Of a stretch of 6,288 nt of DNA, positions 6,184 to 6,288 are shown one piece after another. Each line of letters opens with the position of its first letter. Position 1 is the first letter of the stretch. The notes below the pieces were generated by a model that made no database searches, had not been told where the DNA came from, and worked only from the letters and a program-made list of their open reading frames with translations. A program made the position numbers and the translations under genes. The stretch is from Cyanobacteria bacterium NC_groundwater_1444_Ag_S-0.65um_54_12. GTDB lineage: Bacteria > Cyanobacteriota > Sericytochromatia > S15B-MN24 > VGJW01. The stretch is from contig JACQUT010000130.1 of assembly GCA_016267585.1 (NCBI GenBank), positions 1 through 6,288 of the forward strand, written 5' to 3'.

Positions 6184-6288
6184 CTATACGATCGGAACCT
6201 CAGGTAATTGATAGCGGGTGTCTTCGGCCAGGTGCCTACGAGTAGCCGCATCGGACAATTCTCTTTGATAGGCCAGATGCTGTTCCAC
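6184..6288 (-). CDS. nuoB: probable NADH-quinone oxidoreductase subunit B (NuoB), C-terminal end only
   Basis: The last 34 codons of an open frame entering from the right edge, ending in TAG at 6184-6186. The visible residues (VEQHLAYQRELSDAATRR and onward to LPEVPIV) form a charged, probably helical tail without the cysteine motifs that would hold cluster N2; those would be upstream, outside the window. The assignment rests mainly on position: nuoB precedes nuoC in nearly all nuo operons, and the reading frame runs to within one codon of nuoC. Variable charged C-termini are normal for NuoB. The GTG at the window edge is probably just an internal valine codon. Confidence 0.72.
   Translation of the reverse strand: MEQHLAYQRELSDAATRRHLAEDTRYQLPEVPIV

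Noticed and set aside
1..6288. Frequent CTAG tetranucleotides (about 20 by eye)
   Set aside because: The number is close to random expectation at this base composition. It only shows that CTAG is not strongly avoided here and no ordered repeat was found.
1..6288. Search for CRISPR, tRNA, insertion sequence, terminator hairpins or an unknown system
   Set aside because: No direct-repeat arrays, inverted-repeat ends, or intergenic space larger than 23 nt were seen; the whole window is explained by nuo genes.

Overview
The window is one uninterrupted block of genes for respiratory complex I (NADH-quinone oxidoreductase, NDH-1 family), all on the minus strand. In transcription order it reads nuoB (3' end only), nuoC, nuoD, nuoH, nuoI, nuoJ, nuoK, nuoL (3' end cut by the left edge). 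It is wall-to-wall coding: the largest gap is 23 nt, most junctions overlap by 4 to 11 nt, and I see no promoter, terminator, RNA gene, repeat array or mobile element. nuoA should lie beyond the right edge and nuoM/nuoN beyond the left edge.

The main feature of interest is the gene order. nuoD runs straight into nuoH with a 4-nt overlap, so nuoE, nuoF and nuoG, the NADH-oxidising module usually found between them, are absent from this locus. What is encoded is the Q module (NuoB, C, D, I) and the proton-pumping membrane arm (NuoH, J, K, L). This is the layout of the '11-subunit' complexes of cyanobacteria/plastids, several Firmicutes, Chlorobi and some other lineages. In those, the donor is not NADH through NuoF but ferredoxin or another partner. 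Details of the proteins agree: NuoD is the short (370-residue) form and NuoK ends in a cyanobacterial NdhE-like tail.

Electrons would enter at NuoI (two 4Fe-4S clusters), pass to the N2 cluster in NuoB, and reduce quinone in the pocket formed by NuoD and NuoH. The coupled conformational or electrostatic wave would run through NuoH, J, K and on to NuoL, whose key charged residues are all present.

The organism cannot be named from this window. The bases are moderately GC-rich (slightly above 50% by eye). Three consecutive genes start with TTG, TTG and GTG behind Shine-Dalgarno sequences at an identical 7-nt spacing. These traits, the separate nuoC and nuoD, and the missing nuoEFG argue against a typical gamma- or beta-proteobacterium. 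They fit an 11-subunit lineage such as Firmicutes of the Desulfotomaculum/Bacillus kind or a related deep-branching group. This is inference.
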